DNA from: MH13 sp040219355
Lineage (GTDB): Bacteria; Pseudomonadota; Alphaproteobacteria; Rhizobiales; MH13
Direction of reading: 5' to 3'
Length of the DNA stretch: 64,000 nucleotides
Assembly (NCBI GenBank): GCA_040219355.1
Contig: JAVJSN010000015.1
Span: 248,001 to 312,000 of the forward strand
The translations under genes and the position numbers were made by a program. Positions 63,273-64,000 of the stretch are shown one piece after another (the first letter of the stretch is position 1; each line of letters opens with the position of its first letter). The notes beneath the pieces are model-generated. The model saw only the letters and a program-made list of their open reading frames with translations, was not told where the DNA came from and did not search any database.

Positions 63273-64000
63273 CTAGGCCGGTATTATGATGGTGGCCTTA
63301 AGGCCACCCAAGCTGCTGTCATCAAGGGTGATATCACCGCCATGGGCCCGTGCGATGTCTCGCGCGATAGCAAGGCCAAGGCCCGTGCCGCTTTCATCCA
63401 AATTGCGCGCTTCGTCCATCCGGTAAAAGGGTCGAAAAACCTCTTCGCGTTTGTCTTCAGGGATACCTGGGCCATCATCTTCGACACTGACGATGAGGTT
63501 TTCAGCCTCCCGCTCAGCGTGCACTGTGACTGTATTAGCATGACGTAGGGCGTTGTTGACGAGATTGATCACTAGGCGTTTGAAGGCGAGCGGTTTGACG
63601 GACGCCGTTGCTGGCCCGTTGAACGAAACCTTGACTTCGCGGTCGGTTGCCTTGGCGGTATGCGCAACGTCGTCGAGCAGCGCTTCGATGTCGCTGGGCA
63701 CGCTTACTTCGCCATCATCGCCGCGGGCAAACGCCAGATATCCTTCGAGCATGGCCTGCATTTCGTCGACATCACGGCCCATTTCCTGTGCGGCCTTTTC
63801 ATCGCCGAGCAAGGCCAGTTCAAGTTTGAAACGGGTCAAGATCGTCCGCAGGTCGTGGCTCACGCCCGATAGCATGGCAGTGCGCTGATCAACATGGCGC
63901 TCAATGCGCTCGCGCATCCGCCAGAACGCGATGGTGGCCCGGCGGATCTCTCGTGCGCCGCGCAGGTTCATGCCTTCGTCCACCTCTTGCCCCCGTCCAA
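63273..64000 (-). CDS. EnvZ-type sensor histidine kinase (5' end outside window)
   Basis: The frame is open to the right edge, so only the last ~242 residues are seen. They include the end of a HAMP-like linker, the H-box MLSGVSHDLRTILTRFKLEL, and the ATP domain with N-box INLVNNALRHA, VEDDGPGIPEDKREEVFRPF and GTGLGLAIARDIARAHGGD. The C-terminus holds an 18-bp palindromic DNA stretch (63291-63308). The apparent start at 63983 is not the real one. Its response regulator is presumably beyond the edge. Confidence 0.93.
   Translation of the reverse strand, partial: GRGQEVDEGMNLRGAREIRRATIAFWRMRERIERHVDQRTAMLSGVSHDLRTILTRFKLELALLGDEKAAQEMGRDVDEMQAMLEGYLAFARGDDGEVSVPSDIEALLDDVAHTAKATDREVKVSFNGPATASVKPLAFKRLVINLVNNALRHANTVTVHAEREAENLIVSVEDDGPGIPEDKREEVFRPFYRMDEARNLDESGTGLGLAIARDIARAHGGDITLDDSSLGGLKATIIIPA

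Noticed and set aside
1..64000. tRNA, rRNA, CRISPR, IS elements
   Set aside because: No cloverleaf-type GGTTCGAATCC blocks, no regularly spaced repeats and no transposase-like proteins were seen.

Overview
The window reads as chromosomal DNA of an alphaproteobacterium, most likely of the Hyphomicrobiales (Rhizobiales). Pointers are the fused MaoC/phosphotransacetylase next to ackA, the usg gene, the rplY-pth-ychF block, DUF1285-CoA pyrophosphatase-DUF6111-CCA-transferase beside a MoxR/DUF58/DUF4159 cluster, the lgt-midA-pgeF operon, and a three-gene cytochrome bc1 operon. I see no transposase, phage gene, CRISPR array, rRNA or tRNA. Genes are densely packed, with many 4-base ATGA overlaps, and they fill nearly the whole window.

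Left part (1-5.8 kb): the 3' end of a PAS-containing chemotaxis receptor, a RecD-like helicase, a reductase with a cyclic-nucleotide-binding domain, glyoxalase I and L-2-hydroxyglutarate oxidase. A carbohydrate region follows (5.8-22.5 kb). A minus-strand operon encodes a solute-binding protein, two permeases, a double ATPase (Dpp/Opp-type ABC importer) and a GH38 alpha-mannosidase. Beside it are a LysE exporter, a metallo-beta-lactamase-fold protein, a YdcZ transporter, a PhyH dioxygenase with divergent AraC regulator, usg, a D-lyxose/D-mannose isomerase, a MATE exporter and a LacI-family regulator. Two near-identical LacI-type palindromes sit at the promoters of the importer/mannosidase operon and of the MBL-LysE operon. 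I infer a mannoside uptake and breakdown regulon.

Middle (22.5-45.5 kb): thiamine pyrophosphokinase, then a TPP riboswitch and thiBPQ; an acetate branch (MaoC-Pta, AckA); small housekeeping enzymes (phosphoesterase, Nudix, glutathionyl-hydroquinone reductase, GNAT); the four-gene MoxR-DUF58-BatA/DUF4159-VWA membrane module; DUF1285, CoA pyrophosphatase, DUF6111 and CCA transferase; and trmL-hemF-GNAT.

Right part (45.5-64 kb): petABC (bc1 complex) with a strong terminator, apt, and the rplY-pth-ychF operon, whose leader contains an intrinsic terminator. Then come chrA, a TetR regulator with two palindromic operators facing two small secreted paralogues, prs, a lipoprotein, pgeF-midA-lgt, ubiK, ybjN, proC, a TetR-like gene, csaA and a histidine kinase cut by the right edge.

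The best leads for something undescribed are the LacI/mannoside regulon, the rplY leader (terminator plus an in-frame upstream start), and the TetR/double-operator/secreted-paralogue unit. Motif positions and repeats were read by eye. Gene starts were chosen by ribosome-binding site and family length where the longest open frame looked too long.
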